Notes: generated by a model not told the origin, from the sequence alone. Positions 43,901 to 56,275 are shown, counted from the stretch's first letter. The stretch is DNA of 64,000 nucleotides from Salvator merianae (GCA_003586115.2 QVOM02000053.1:7553035-7617034), one strand, 5' to 3'. A program made the numbers and translations.

Positions 43901-46900
43901 ACTACTGCACTCATACGCCGGTTGTGGCAGTGGCAATTTACAACCACTTTGTGCCACCTTCCTTACCTGGGACCTTTGTGAACCACTCCATGAGACAGCA
44001 GGAAAAGGAGAAAGTCAAAATCTCACAACTGCAAGATCATGCTGATGAACTAGCTGAACCATGGGTCTAATCCAGAAGGTCCCCCAGTACGTTCACCTCC
44101 TTACCTCGCTTCTGGATGATTATGCGGAGCAAAGGATTGGCTGAGGAGAGGGCCTTGTGATAATTGTCATCATTATTGATTGGCAGGAGATCACCATGGA
44201 TGTCCGTATAACCAAGAAGGACATCTACACAAGGGATCTGGTGGACTCTCTGGATCAACTGGTAGAATTCTTGGAAGCCACCCACACTGGAGCGCTTCAT
44301 GGCAAAGCGGCGAAACTCTGCATCAAACTGTACAGAAAGACAGGATGGTCAAAGGCAAAACAGGAATGTGCAAAAAAAGTTGCCCAAGAAATTCAAAGCA
44401 GCTGAATATACAATAGCCACTCCTGCAGATCCCTAAGGTTGCTGAACTTCACTCGAGTTGGTGCTATACTTTTAACTGTAAATCTTGAGTTTAGCCAACA
44501 ATGTAACCAATATTACTATTCATTCACTTTTGCCTTGAAAAGGTAGATGGAGAGAGAAACTATATGACAACCTTTTAGGAGGCCACCCAAGAGTTAATCT
44601 GCAACAAGAGCTTAAGGACAGCTCAGTCATCCCTCATAAACATTTATGGTTTGGTTCCCAGGCAGCACTGTGTGGTAATTATAGATACCCAGAGGTTAGG
44701 GGAACTATGGAGGTCCACTCTAGCAATGTCAACTCAGTGGTACCACAGAAATGAGACCTAGTCTACCAGTGCAAAGATTCTTTTTCAGCAATACACAAGC
44801 AGAGAATGAGGGATGTATAATTAAACTGTCGTTGTATTGCCAATGACTCCAGTGTCATTGTACACCTATACAATGTATAACTATATGAGTGTCTAAGTAT
44901 AACAGAGTGACTTGCAGCAATATATAATAAATCAGAAAAGCCATTGGCTTGTATACACCATTGTTATTTTGCTTGTTCACCCACCGAAATCAAAATCTTC
45001 TCAGTTTTCACCCTGCAGTGTATACGTATCAGTCATGTTCAACAGCCAGTTGCAGTAGGAAAGGACTTTCTGACAACCTGCATTTTCTATCCCTTGTGTT
45101 AAATCCTCTTCAACAGCAGATATGCCCCTCAATCATGTAAGTTATCCTCAGAAAAAGGAACACAGCCTTTTTAAAAACGGTTAAGATTTATTTGTTTAGC
45201 ATTTCCATTTATCTTGTTTATTGGGCACATGCACACAATGATGGTGACAAGATCCGGCAACGATTATACTGAAAATTTATATAGAAGTGATAATAACTTT
45301 CAGGACACTCTGGATGAGGCTGGTTATGTACAGAAAGCAATGGTCATGGAATCAAATTAGATCTGCATCGGAGTCTCTATTGGGAAGGAATTCCAGGAGT
45401 CCATGGAATTGCAAAGGTCTTAGCGGCAGTGGAAGAAAAATCCGTTGAAGCACTGACTAGTACTTGCCAGAAAGTTTGGAAAATTACTCAGCGGCCAGTG
45501 GATTGGAAGCAATGATATCCCATGATATCCCAGAACGATACTGGAAATGCCAGAATCATGTGTGGCATTCCCAGTATAATCCCAGAGACTCATGGGCTTT
45601 AGCCCACGTCTGGGGGCGCCCCTAATGAATAAGTAATATGAATGCTAATGAGACAGGACAGAACCGGGCAGAAGAGGAAAGGAAAGGAAGAAATAGAAAT
45701 TGAAGCCAATATCAGGTCTGTGCTCTAAGGGAGTTCCTTTATGGGATCATTTACCAACAACTGCCCTGCAAAAACAGTCCAGATGAGATTTATTTTTTTA
45801 CTGATTCAATACTTCTTCATAGCATTTTGATCCTCCATGTAAACGTCTGAAAAAAAATATTATCTCCAATATGAAAATAATATTTAGCTATGAAGCCCAC
45901 TGGAGGCCCTTAAATTAAATTGCTGCCTTCTCAGGCTTGGGTGAGGATAAAATAAAGGCAGAGAGAGAACTTCACGGACCTTTGAAGGAAAAAGCAGCCA
46001 TGAAATGTGAGGCTCTTAGCCAAAGGGTCAAAAAGCCACAAAAACAACTCACCCGCCCCCACAAAGATCATCAAACCCAGTTGGCCTTATTCCTGGGCCA
46101 TCGTTCTTCTTCACGGAGCCTGATCTTGTCCACTGGGACAGCAGGACCCTGTCTTGTAAAGGCCATAAATGGAACCCAGGACCTTTGGCATGGTGAAGCG
46201 TGCCAGCAGCTGCCAAAGTGATGGTCCCTCCGTGCTCGTGGCCTTAAAAGTTAGGGGACGCTCCCCAAACTGTGGCTCTTTCTGGCAGTCTATTCCCCAG
46301 TGGGGAATTTGGTCCAGAATTCTGTTAAGTTTCATCCCACCGGGAGAGCTGATGTCCACCACCAGCAGGATTTCCAGCAACCAGGTCCACTTGAGCTCTG
46401 CAGCTGCTTGTCTGGAAGCAGCAGAACCGGCTTTTCCACATCTGAGATGGGGGGCGATTTTTTTTTTGGGGGGGGAGAGAGAGCTGCTGCTGCCACACTC
46501 TAAAGAATTCCTCTCCGTTATTCTCCTGGGCAGACCCCTACCCCACCCTGGGCAGATACGCATGGTCGCTGAGGGGGGGGGGGCCCGCCCCCCGCCTCCC
46601 AACCATTTTAAATGGGATTTACGGCTGGGGACCGTCCGTGTCAGCCCTTGCTAGTTTTGCGGGGAGGGGAGGATGGATGTGGCGGGCAGCTAGGGGTCCC
46701 TCTCCAGGGGGAAGCCCGTGCAAGCCCTTTCCTGGTGCACTATTGCATAACCGCGGAGGTTTCCTTTCAGCAAACGGATCGCTATCCGGGTGCGACGGTG
46801 TGTGGATGCGACGAGTGTGTGTCCATACAAACAGCCCCCCCCCCAGCGCAGACACGCACTCGCGCCCAGCAGCCGGCAGAAATCCCTACAGATCGGAGCA

Positions 46901-47707
46901 ATAATCCCCTTCTGCACGCCCGAAGGGGAAGCGGGCTGGGAGGGATAAACAACGGGCGGTGTGGGGCGGCAGCCGCCGCTAGGCCCGGCTCAGATGCGCG
47001 CAGCAGCCGACGCCCGGCGGGACACGGGAGAAGGTAGGTGGGAGGGGAGGGGAGAGGAGAGGGGCGACGGGTCGCCGCGGCCGCTAACAAAAAAACACTC
47101 GCGCTGCTGCTGCTGCTGCTGCTGCTGCTTCCGCGCAGGCGACCAGCCCGGGCGGGGAGGCGGCGGCGGCTCAGTGCACCTGCTGCAACCCGGATCAAGG
47201 CTGCCCCCAGGAGGGCGGACGGCCCACTGGCCCGACCTGGGCCAAACGGGGTGGGGGGGGGANNNNNNNNNNNNNNNNNNNNNNNNNNNNNNNNNNNNNN
47301 NNNNNNNNNNNNNNNNNNNNNNNNNNNNNNNNNNNNNNNNNNNNNNNNNNNNNNNNNNNNNNNNNNNNNNNNNNNNNNNNNNNNNNNNNNNNNNNNNGGG
47401 GGGGGGGACGGGCTAGGCTAGACGGCGCTTGCGCTTGAAGTCTGCAAAGCTGCCCGCCGCGATGCGCAGCAGAGCCTTGCCCGGTGGCCACCGAGCACAC
47501 GCCTCCTCCTCCGCCGCCGCCGCCTCCCCCTCCCCTCTGTGCGAGCAACAGCTTCGGCGCCCCCTCCCTCCTCCTCTTCCTCCTCCCCCCCACCCTCGTA
47601 CGGCTAAGGCACGGAGAGCCCGGTGTCCGGGCAGGCGCGCTCACCTTGCTCTTGACCTCGATTACGGGCTCCGGGCTGCGCGCCGGTGTGCGGTGATGTT
47701 TGGCCAT
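40912..47707 (-). CDS. PARD6A: Partitioning-defective 6 homologue alpha (polarity adaptor)
   Basis: Coding exons are 47707-47645, 44327-44105 and 41705-40912, 1080 nt and 359 residues (human 346, from memory). The start [20 protein letters not shown] parallels human MARPQRTPARSP. The PB1 domain spans about 16-96, with its acidic loop in [22 protein letters not shown]1 binds atypical PKC. A semi-[18 protein letters not shown] (132-145), precedes the PDZ domain (about 153-247), whose carboxylate loop is [13 protein letters not shown] plus PDZ bind CDC42 and partners such as PALS1. The serine-rich tail ends [10 protein letters not shown], which resembles PARD6B more than mammalian PARD6A. I assign PARD6A from position next to ENKD1 and ACD. 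A 135-base gap and two CpG-rich blocks lie in intron 1. Confidence 0.95.
41706..44104 (-). other. PARD6A intron 2
   Basis: The intron holds no other recognised gene. A 205-codon open frame on the minus strand at 43021-43638 shows no domain or conserved-looking pattern and is probably chance. An L2-like tail remnant lies near 42840-42920. Confidence 0.5.
47104..47127. repeat. (CTG)8 triplet repeat
   Basis: Eight perfect CTG units lie in the CpG-rich part of PARD6A intron 1, within a region where several frames stay open. I see no evidence that it is coding. Confidence 0.95.
47263..47397. other. Assembly gap, 135 N
   Basis: The run of N is bounded on both sides by G homopolymers (GGGGGGGGGA before, ten or more G after) inside a CpG island. 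The true length is unknown. Polypeptides predicted across it are meaningless. Confidence 0.99.
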
Positions 47708-48150
47708 GCTGCGCCGGGCAGGGCAGGGCAGGGCAGGGCAGGGCCGGCTCGCTCCTCCCGCCCGCACTGCCTCCGCCGCCAGCAGCAGCCGAGCGAGCTT
47801 AGCAAACAGGAGGAGAAGGCGGCAAAGAAGGGAGGGAGACCTCCTCACCGGCCATGACGTCAGCCCCCAGCAGGTTGGGGGAATACCGCGCCATTGGCGT
47901 AGGCTGGCCGAAGGGGGCGGGCTCAGAACGGCCGCGGCGCGAGGATGGAAGGTTGCTGACAACGTCGCCTAGGTAACCGGGGCCCCGGGCGTTCCAAGGT
48001 GTATCCGACGGCGGGAGATCAAAGGGGAAAGCGGCGGCGGTGGTAAGAGGAGCTGCTGCGGCGCGTGCGGGAAGGGTCTGCCCCGCCCAGGGTGCCCTTG
48101 CTTCTCCCGGGCTGCCGAGCTCTTCTTGAGCTGTTTGCACTGTGTTTTAT
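47640..48150 (-). promoter_or_regulatory. PARD6A: PARD6A CpG-island promoter with CRE and GGGCA repeats
   Basis: The region upstream of the PARD6A ATG (47707-47705) is CpG-rich. A perfect CRE palindrome TGACGTCA lies at 47855-47862, about 150 bp upstream, and CGCCATTGGCG (inverted CCAAT) lies at about 47890-47900. Five tandem GGGCA units plus a sixth G-run occupy 47716-47743 on the plus strand, which is the template strand, starting 9 bp from the start codon. Confidence 0.65.
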
Positions 48151-48449
48151 TATTAGTGGGCTTATTAGTCCTGGCTAAAGGCCATTGTTAGGTTTCAGAA
48201 TGAGCAGCCCCCGAGCTGCCGTTCGTGCACCTGTGCAGAACTCTTTCCTCGACCTGCCTGCGCGTCGAAAACTCGTCTCTCTCGCCCCATCCGCTTCGGC
48301 AGGGAGCACGCTGGTAGGGTAAGGCGATAAAGGAGCATCAGGGGTCAGGAGGGGAAGGGGAATGGAATTTGGGCACATGCAGGCCTAGAATTTTGATGGT
48401 TGATGCCCTGAAGTAAATCCGCACTGAGTATGCATGGACACTGCGTTGG

Positions 48450-48606
48450 TTCTGTGGTGTTGTCGTTGTTGGACACGACCAGGTCATGGCTGACTCCTGA
48501 TTGCACGGGAACCTCCACGCAGTTTTCTTGGCAGAGATGCAGAAGTGGTTTGCCATTGCCTATTTCTGGGGAGAGGCTAGGGATCGAACCAGCGGCCCTC
48601 TGCTTT
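48450..48606 (-). mobile_element. tRNA-derived SINE, antisense
   Basis: GTTGTCGTTGTTGG, TTGGCAGAGATGCAGAAGTG, GTTTGCCATTGCCTATTTC and the reversed box B GGGATCGAACCAGC follow the same order as the copy at 10.1 kb. The box A end is missing. Confidence 0.7.
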
Positions 48607-49444
48607 CTAGGCTGCTTGGCAAACAAGAGGAACTTGAGAGTTACAGTATTAATGGCTGACAAGACCAGTTGCATTGGGCACCATGTGTAAATGACAGACA
48701 CGCCCCTTCTGGGGTAAATCAGGAGACCTCAACTTCCCCAGGGCTTACGGGGTGATTAAAGCCTGTATCATCTGGAGGAAGAACAAAGCCCTATGATCAG
48801 TAGGGTCAGTTTTTGAATGAGTTTGCCTACCATTACAACCTTAGTGTCTCAACTCCCATTAGCTCTGCCTATTCTGATCTCTGTTACCATCTCCCTTCTA
48901 GCAGTCTTGCCTTCTGCCACACTTATCCCAGTGAGCACAGGCTACCACTGACATTGGACTGGTTGTTTTTCTTTCCTGGTTAAAATGTATTGTTGCTAAT
49001 CTTCATCCTTGTTATTTGTTAAACTTTGCAGGTGGTTTCAACATAAGTTGCAAAGCATATAAATCAATCACATTAAAAACAGTACTGTAGCAAAGTCCAA
49101 AAGGCTCCAGCAGTAAGACAGTCATATTATCCACCGATAGTCGTTGGGATGTATTAGAGATCAAGTGCAGAAAGGCAAAAAGCTCTTGAGTTGAGCTTAA
49201 CTTCTGGTGACTTATGTGAACACGTCTCTAGTATTTTTTCGAAAACAATACAAAAACCACGCTACCCTATGTGGTTAACACACATGGATGCCCCTGATGC
49301 AGAATGGTTTCTTGTGTCACCTGATTCATGAAAATGGCTACAACCAGAGTTTATCTGACAGTATTGGTAAATGGAGCGATTGCATCAAGTTTTAAAGGAT
49401 GCCAGATTGGATAGAATGCCTGACAATTCAAGCTTAAGTAATCT

Positions 49445-49790
49445 TGAAAGAGTGCCTCCTCTCCTGTAGACCTGCCCATCAGTTGAGATTTTCTGGAGAG
49501 GTGTCCTGGTGGTCCCATTGCATAAGAATGTTCATGGGGTTGGATCCGGGGGGGGGAGCTTTCTCAGTGGTGGCCCCCGGGTTTTGGAACCATCACCCTG
49601 CAGACTTGCATCAGACAACAACACTCAACACTTTCTGGCAATTGGTGAAAATATATTTGTTTAGTACAGCTTTTAATAATAATTTTTTTTCTCTTTTAAT
49701 TTACTGTTTACATGTTCTTTGAATTCTGGGTTTGCTAACCAATCACTTTGAGACAGAAGTATAGGGCTATATATAAATTGATAACATTTT
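49445..49790 (+). mobile_element. L2-like LINE 3' end
   Basis: GAGTGCCTCCTCTCCTGTAG followed by ACCTGCCC is the LINE ORF2 'LPYRPARSL' region. GTGGTGGCCCCCGGGTTTTGG, then AACCATCACCC (VVAPGFWNHHP), and TTGTTTAGTACAGCTTTT follow, with an AT-rich tail ending near 49790. It is decayed. Confidence 0.65.
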
Positions 49791-51640
49791 AAATATTATT
49801 ATTATTAAATAATTTTTAAATGATTAATATTCTAGTAAATTTTAAAGGTAGTCATAAAGGTAGACATGTTTGTGTAAACAGAACATGTATAAGTACTCTT
49901 TTCAGTGTTCTGTTTGGTGATAAGAATTTGAATTATAGTATTGGTTATGAGGGTGTTGATCTAAAGGACCCATAATATTCCTGATTTACTGAAGAAACAA
50001 GTGGGTATAGTTGTATGACTTGCAGCTGACAGCTACTGAGTAACATAGCTTTCCGAGTTATTTAGTTACCCTGAGAAGGGAGAAATCATATGACCTGAAA
50101 TTCACTGGAGAATTTATCAAAGAAAGAGAACACCGATGTTTTACAAGGATTGAATGACCAAAATTGATCAATTGTGAAGTCTGTTCACATCATTTACTTT
50201 GCTACAGCCCAGACATTCACTATGGGGACAGGGACAGTAGTTACAGAAACATTGATCCTTCTATACTTTTCTGTGTAGTATGAAAGCATAAAAAGGAGAT
50301 TGAATACTTGGTAGAAAGCCCAGTATTGGCTGGTTGCAAATGGGGTCTTTGTTGTCAGATGAGGCAGGTTGTTAAATGTCAACTTTCAGAGGTCAAATAA
50401 TAAAATTGTCATAAAAGCAAAGGATTATTAAACTTTAGATTTCAATTTTGTATTTTTATTTGACCTAAATGTACTTTGCGAATGGATTTTATGTACTATA
50501 TAGTTGTATGTATTCTGATCTATGATCAGAAATAAATTACTATCTTGAAAATAAGCAAGAAACATGCCAGGTTATGAAAGAACAAAAACAATAACAACAC
50601 CACTAGTGTCTAATATAGATTGCATGGCATTATGTAGTTAGAGACAATTGCGATAACGACAGCAATTCTGCAAGGCTTGGAGTTGGATGCTGATGGCCTG
50701 CTAGTTGGTGCTAATGAGGTTTTTAAAAAATTTAAAAGCTTGCATAACTGCACTTGGCTTTTTGGAAGGTCCCTGCCTGGCTGCATGCTGGTTGCCTGTA
50801 GAAAAAGTCTTCCAGACCAGGGCCATGACCTAAAAGCAGGCCTGAGTCTTGGAGGGACTTGCTTAGAAACCAAAAATTGATTTACAGGGTAATCTCTTTA
50901 TGCAAATACATGCGCACATAAATGTTGGAGCACTTTGAAAGATGAGGATCAGATCCTTATAATAAAGGTTTATCCATAAGAGTCCACTTCATTTGATGTA
51001 TGAATGCTCTGCCTTGATTAGTTTTTACTATGTATGCATGCAGAGGGATCCATAGATTAAGAAAATGTAAACAAGAGCCCCAAAGGCCACAACATTTAAG
51101 GGATTCCGAGGCCTTTTGCCTGCACTGTTTATGATTTTTCTCCATTTCCTCATCCCCATGTGTATGTAATGTATCCGCCACCTGGGGATAACAATCCATA
51201 CATTTGGCCAAATGGCTTCTGGTCTGTAAGCATTGTTTGCTACAATAAAATCTGTCAGCAGTGAGATGTGCAGGCATTTGCCTGCTGCAGCTGATTAACA
51301 AAGCTGGAGTCTCTCTGTGTGGAATCCTGGAAACCTCAAGCGTTAATTTTAGCCATGATCCAAGGCCATTGAAGGAAACAGATTCCCTCTCTGGACTGTA
51401 GCATCCCAGACTCTCATTGCTGCCTACATCAGAACCTTTGAGGGACTGATAGATACAGGCATGGTCAAAATACGGAGGGGGGAGGGTTAAGCTGTCCACT
51501 TCAAGGTTTCTCCTCACCCCTCAGTCCACCTTTTCTTGCTAAGTACCAGAAAGGAAGAGGAAGGAGAAGCTCAAAGACCTTGGTTCCCTCCCCCCATTTT
51601 TTTCAAACTGCTGGGGAATGGTTGTCCATTCTGCAGCACC
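49791..51640. other. Gene-free, repeat-poor intergenic stretch
   Basis: No recognised exon or repeat. A 186-codon minus-strand frame (50957-51517) has no identifiable domain. Words such as GCAGCTGATTAACAAAG and runs of TTAAT hint at regulatory DNA. This needs cross-species alignment to judge. Confidence 0.4.
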
Positions 51641-51654
51641 TGTAACAGCCCTCC

Positions 51655-51740
51655 AGGATAAGAAGAAGAAGGAGGAGAAGGAGAAGGGGAGAAGGAGAAG
51701 GGGAGAAGGAGAAGGAGAAGGAGAAGAAGAAGAACTTGGT
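51655..51740. repeat. Purine-only GAAGGA/GAAGGG microsatellite
   Basis: About 85 bases of GAA, GGA and GGGA units lie on one strand. They run directly into a TTGGTTTTTATACCCCGCTT segment, CAAAGCGGCTTACA, the end of a lizard retroelement family (from memory). The microsatellite is therefore probably its expanded tail. Confidence 0.85.
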
Positions 51741-52824
51741 TTTTATACCCCGCTTTTCTCGGCCGAAGCTGACTCAAAGCGGCTTACAAGGTTATTTTTT
51801 CGCCAGAAGGCTTACATCTATCTATCTTCCGCATCACACAATGTGATGCTCCCTATTTATCTACTTGCAATTACTTGCTTTCAAACAGCTAGGTTGGCTG
51901 GAGCTAGAGGCCAGTAGAGGGCGCTCATCCCCTCTACATGGCAGACAGGGGCCTCGAACTCCGCCACTGTGCCTCCTTTTTCCTCTGTAGCCTCACTACT
52001 TTTTCTTTCACTATCCCCAAGACCTCCAATCCTTTTTTTTTTTTCATTTGTACCTTGCGGGGGAAGGGCTAGTAAGCACAACCTGACCCATGCGTAAGGT
52101 CATTGCTGTGGTAAAGTCTTGGACCCTTGGAGTGGGTAGGTGCTTACTCCAGGGAGCAGATCAAAGAAGTCTATAAAAATTTCATATATAAAGCTATAGG
52201 ACTGGGCTTTTCAAACTGTGGTCCTCCAGAGGTTCTTGAGCAACAGCTGCCAGAATTCTGTGCCGGTCCCAACCTCTTTTGCTTAGAAGAGATCTTCCTG
52301 CTTTTTCAGGAATTCTGTTCCAAATTTTTACTCTGGTGGCTCATTTGCACATGAAACCCTTCAGCCTTTCTAACTCTCCCACTCCTTGTCTCTAACAAGA
52401 AACTCAGACAATGGTTCCATTCCTCATATTCTTTAAGAACAGGAATAGAAGAAGGTTGCCAGGGGCATGTCTTCAAAAACTTGAGTCAACATAATCCCCT
52501 TTCTGGTTCCATGAGATTGTTTTTAAATAACGTCACAAATTTTAACTTTTTTTTTTTTTTTAAAGTTTCTTGATGCGTTTCATTTATTTATTTTTGGATC
52601 AAAGGGTTTAGATCTATTTTCCTCTCTCTCTCATCACACCGACATTTGCCAAGTTTTTGTGCCACCACAGGGGTTGGAAATTGGCTTTTTAAACATGAAA
52701 GAGATTCTTTTCTGCCATTTTTATTGCATGCTTTTTGTTGTTGTTTTTTGCTTGTTTGAGTTTGTGCTTTAATAGAATGTACAGGCTTCCTGAAGCTTGG
52801 AATAAAATTAAAGGAGCTAGCAAG

Positions 52825-53260
52825 ACTAGGGGCCCATCCAGACGTCCATTATAGCACCACTGTGATGGAATGGACACACTTATCGGTGGCAACCTCACCA
52901 TAGCTACCTTATAAGCCCCCTAAAATGTATGCTAGCCTATTTTGGGAAAATCTGACACTGATGGCAGGTTTCCCCAAAACAGCACTATTACTCACCTTGT
53001 AGTTGGAGCCGCCATTGCAGGGGCTGAGAAAGATGCCTGCACACGCATGGTGATGGTGTCACAGACATCTGGGTATTTTGTGCTGGTCAAATACCCAGAT
53101 GTGTGTGTCTGCCATGAACGTGCAGGGGCCCATAAGATAACTGTGTTTGCACGGTGGTCCCGATCGTGCACTTCTGGGTATTTCACACTGGCCGAATACA
53201 CAGATCTGCACATCACTAAAACACACACAGCCAGTGTGGCCCCCCGCACTGTGTAGTAAC
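52825..53260. mobile_element. Unclassified repeat, related to the GFOD2 intron copy
   Basis: 52965-53180 aligns in part with 9085-9260. Internal inverted words flank a centre near 53080 (CATCTGGGTATTTTGTGCTGG and CAAATACCCAGATGTGTG), and 'TGGGTATTT' recurs near 53170. The ends are not sharply defined. A DNA transposon derivative is the best guess. Confidence 0.5.
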
Positions 53261-53356
53261 AGGCAGTAATTTTGGAGGTGTTTTGCTCTGGAATATTGCT
53301 TGTTAGCATGATATTCAGCTGGCATTTGGAGCTGGCCCAGGTCTGCCAGTTCTCTG

Positions 53357-53640
53357 AATCAGAATCATAGAATCATAGAGTTGGAAGGGACCAACCCCCT
53401 GCTGAATGCAGAATTCACTAAACCATCCCAGACAGATGTATGTCCAGCCTCTCCTTGAAGACCTCCAGTGAAGGAGAGCTCACCACCTCCTGTGGCAACC
53501 TGTTCCATTGACTGATCACCCCTACTGTCAGAAAGTTTTTTTCTAAAATACATGTATGTAAATCCACACAGACCAAGTCAGTGTGGGGGAAAGATATCTT
53601 CATCAAACTGATTTCCTGCCCCCCAGAATAATGACAAAGC
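53357..53640 (-). mobile_element. CR1 LINE 3' end, antisense
   Basis: AATCATAGAATCATAGAG is the reverse complement of the ATTCTATGATT CR1 terminus. On the minus strand the ORF2 end is readable: ISQWNRLPQEVVSSPSLEVF followed by KERLDIHLSG. The truncation is typical of CR1 insertion. Confidence 0.9.
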
Positions 53641-55263
53641 TATTCTAGCTGCTTGTCCCTGGGTTTTAGAGACATATTTAGTTTGGTGCTACTCCAACCA
53701 ATAAATCCTGTATTTCTTTCCTCAAGCCCTAGAGGAGACTTACGATATATTTTATTTTAAAATTTGCAGCTCTGTTACACAGCAGTTTTGCTGGGTGACC
53801 TTGGCCAGCTCTCCTCCTCCTGTAAGAAACTCTTATAGGATGATATGGAATCAGGGCCATTCAGAACTAATGGCAATATTTCCGTCCATGCCCACAACAG
53901 GATTTATTGCAGAATTGCAGTCGTGCTGAGGAAGCGGCCAGGCAGAACGTCTCCCCCCCTCAGACTTTAGCCAGAAAATTCTGGCTTCTGCCGCTGAGCC
54001 CATGCGTTCCTTCTCACACCTAGCTTAGGCTACAAAGGCAAAAGGGACCTTGAAGTATACTAGTAAGCGCATCAGACCGTAAATGCAAGAACAAGGAAGG
54101 GAGGAAACTCAGCTCTCTCACATCCACTGTCTGTGTCCTTCTCACTATTTCAGTGTCTGCTCTGCCCTACTAACTTAGCTCAGGTGACGCTTCTCAGCAA
54201 ATGGAGGCAGAAAGGTGGGCAAAAAAAAAATATTGCTGGAGTGTCTGTTGCATACTGAAATAAGAACAGCCGGGCTTCGACACATTTTGGTTTGTTGCGT
54301 GTGTTTTTGTACGTTGAAATGCATCCTTTGAATATTTTATATCTGCATTAAGGCAGTCAGATAGGAAGGAGAACAGAGCTCCTGTCCCTTTAATGGGTGC
54401 ACTCAAAATTGAACATGTGAAGCTTTGCTTTACCAACAGTTGCTCTGCCATACAGCTGAGCTATAGCCACTGCCGTAGCATTTTCACAGACCTTTATGCT
54501 AAGAGTGAATATCCCTTGATCCTCAGGTGTTGCTGAACCGGTTTCCATTAACCCTGCTCATTGGCCATTCAGTATTTGAGTTGAATACCTAAGGGGTGAC
54601 GTCTTAGCCAGCCCTATTTGCAAGCATAATTAAAGACCTATTATCTTTTAGGAGCATCTTTGGAGGAGGCGAGAGGCAGAATGTTTTGTGTGTGAGCTTT
54701 AGCTCCAAATATTTCAGGCTGCTATACCTACTCCATAATTCAATTTACAGAGGATTTCCTTGCCTTTTATGAAGCTATAGCTTTTTCTGCTTTTAAATAA
54801 TGCTTCAGCTATTGATATGTGACATTGGAGATCTTCCCTTTAGCTGTTTCATCCAGTGCAGTTTGAGCAGCTGATGCCCTGGGACAGGGCGATTGGAAGT
54901 ACTCCTGACCTATGAGCTATGTAATTGCCTCTTTCCCTAGAGGAAATCCATCTGTCTTAGGAATCAGAAATGGATTGTTCTGATTTCCCAAGGGGAGTCT
55001 AGGAGGTTGTTCCTTCCTACACATGGATAAAACAGTACATCATGTTCACCCTGGCTGCATATTGATGGACAGCAACCCTGTATATGCAATGTGAGCTGCC
55101 AGTGAGCCTTCAGGCCAAAGGGCCACAACATATCATGATTTGTGATGCCAACGAGCATAAACTAATTATTATGTTGCAGCACCATCATCTTCAGGACATC
55201 ACAACATAGTGTGGATTGCTATGTTCACATGGATTGCCTTATTTTCCATCTGTCCTCCAAGAG
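53641..55263. other. Gene-free intergenic DNA
   Basis: A decayed antisense tRNA-SINE lies at about 54365-54475 (GCTCTGCCATACAGCTGAGC). 54480-54960 is repeat-free and AT-rich with homeobox-type TAATTAAAG and TTAATAA-like words. It may be non-coding regulatory DNA, which is not testable here. Confidence 0.4.
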
Positions 55264-56275
55264 AACAGACATAGAGCAAGAAGAAGAGAGAACAGAATCC
55301 TAGAGAGGAACACTTGGCTGCATAGATTGTGTTGATGGCAAGGATTTGGACTTCTTCACCATAGGCTGAACAACCTCAAAGAAGGGCTCCTGGCAAGAGA
55401 TGGGCTGCATCTTGCAAAGGCAGGGAAGGACAACTTTGGCAGGCACCTTGCAATGCTCATTGAGAGAGTTTTAAACTAGGGCAAAAGAGGGAGGGCAGAA
55501 AAAGGCCAGAGTCAAATGTATAGCTGGACTCAGGACAAGAATGGAGGTGCAACAGTGCAACAAAGAAGGTAAATGTCATCTTGGAACATATCAAGAGAAG
55601 CATAGTTTCCAGGTCGACGGAGACAATTGTCTCACTCTGTTGCGCAGTGCTCAGTCTTCACTTAGAGAGTCCCATGTCCAGTTCTGGGCACCCCAATTTT
55701 AAAAAGGCACCAACAAACTGGAGCAAGTTCAGAGGAAGGCTACTAAGATGGTGAGAGGTCTGGAAACCAAGTCCTTTGAGGAATGGTTGAAATGCTTAGG
55801 TAGTTAGCCTGCAGAAAAGAAGACTCTGTGCGGGGTAAGATAGCCGTTTATAGAGGGATGGGACCTCGTCACTTGCTCCAGAGGGCAGGAGTAGAACTAA
55901 AGGAATGAAACTTCAAGGAAGTAGAATCATAGAATCATAGAGTTGGAAGGGACATCGAGTCCAATCCCCTGCTCAATGCAGGATTCACTAAAGCATCCCA
56001 GACAGATATCTGTCCAGCCTTTCCTTGAAGACCTCCAGCGAAGGAGAGCCCACCACCTCCTGTGGTAACCTGTTCCAGTGACTGATTGCCCTTATGGTCA
56101 GAAAGTTTTTCCTAATATCTAGCCTGTATCTACTCCCTTGAAGTTTCATCCCATTGTTTCTAGTCCTTCCTAGATACAGGTTAGACACAAGGAGGAACTT
56201 TCAGCCTGTAAAACGGTCAGTCAGTGAAGGTGTATCTTTCCCTTCACTGGAGGACTTCCAGCTGTGTGTCCCAAC
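55264..56275 (+). mobile_element. CR1-type LINE, interrupted by a second CR1
   Basis: Sense CR1 sequence covers 55264-55920. It includes GGGCTGCATCTTGCAAAGGC and the RT tail CAGTTCTGGGCACCCCAATT plus GAGCAAGTTCAGAGGAAGGC. It resumes at about 56165 (AGATACAGGTTAGACACAAG, GGAGGAACTTTC). The frame is broken repeatedly. Confidence 0.75.
55923..56164 (-). mobile_element. CR1 LINE 3' end nested in the element above
   Basis: AATCATAGAATCATAGAG marks the 3' end at the left. The minus strand reads AISHWNRLPQEVVGSPSLEV, FKERLDRYLSG. It interrupts the sense CR1 after GAAACTTCAAGG, and its right end carries the reverse complement of the same CR1 word, CCTTGAAGTTTC, so both insertions can pair. Confidence 0.88.

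Larger units (their letters stand above)
44328..47644 (-). other. PARD6A intron 1
   Basis: The AT-rich 3' half (44.3-45.9 kb) shows no exon. A short fold-back region lies near 45515-45600. From about 46560 the intron becomes CpG-rich and contains (CTG)8 and the assembly gap, so an alternative first exon here is possible but not demonstrated. Confidence 0.45.

Noticed and set aside
46111..46654. Long overlapping ORFs on both strands in PARD6A intron 1
   Set aside because: GC-rich, no domain in any frame, and no usable splice sites in phase with PARD6A.
47195..47962. 255-codon minus-strand ORF overlapping PARD6A exon 1
   Set aside because: It reads through the N gap and past the PARD6A donor at 47645. 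Only 21 codons of it are coding.
50957..51517. 186-codon minus-strand ORF
   Set aside because: No recognisable domain or exon structure; the region is repeat-poor intergenic DNA.
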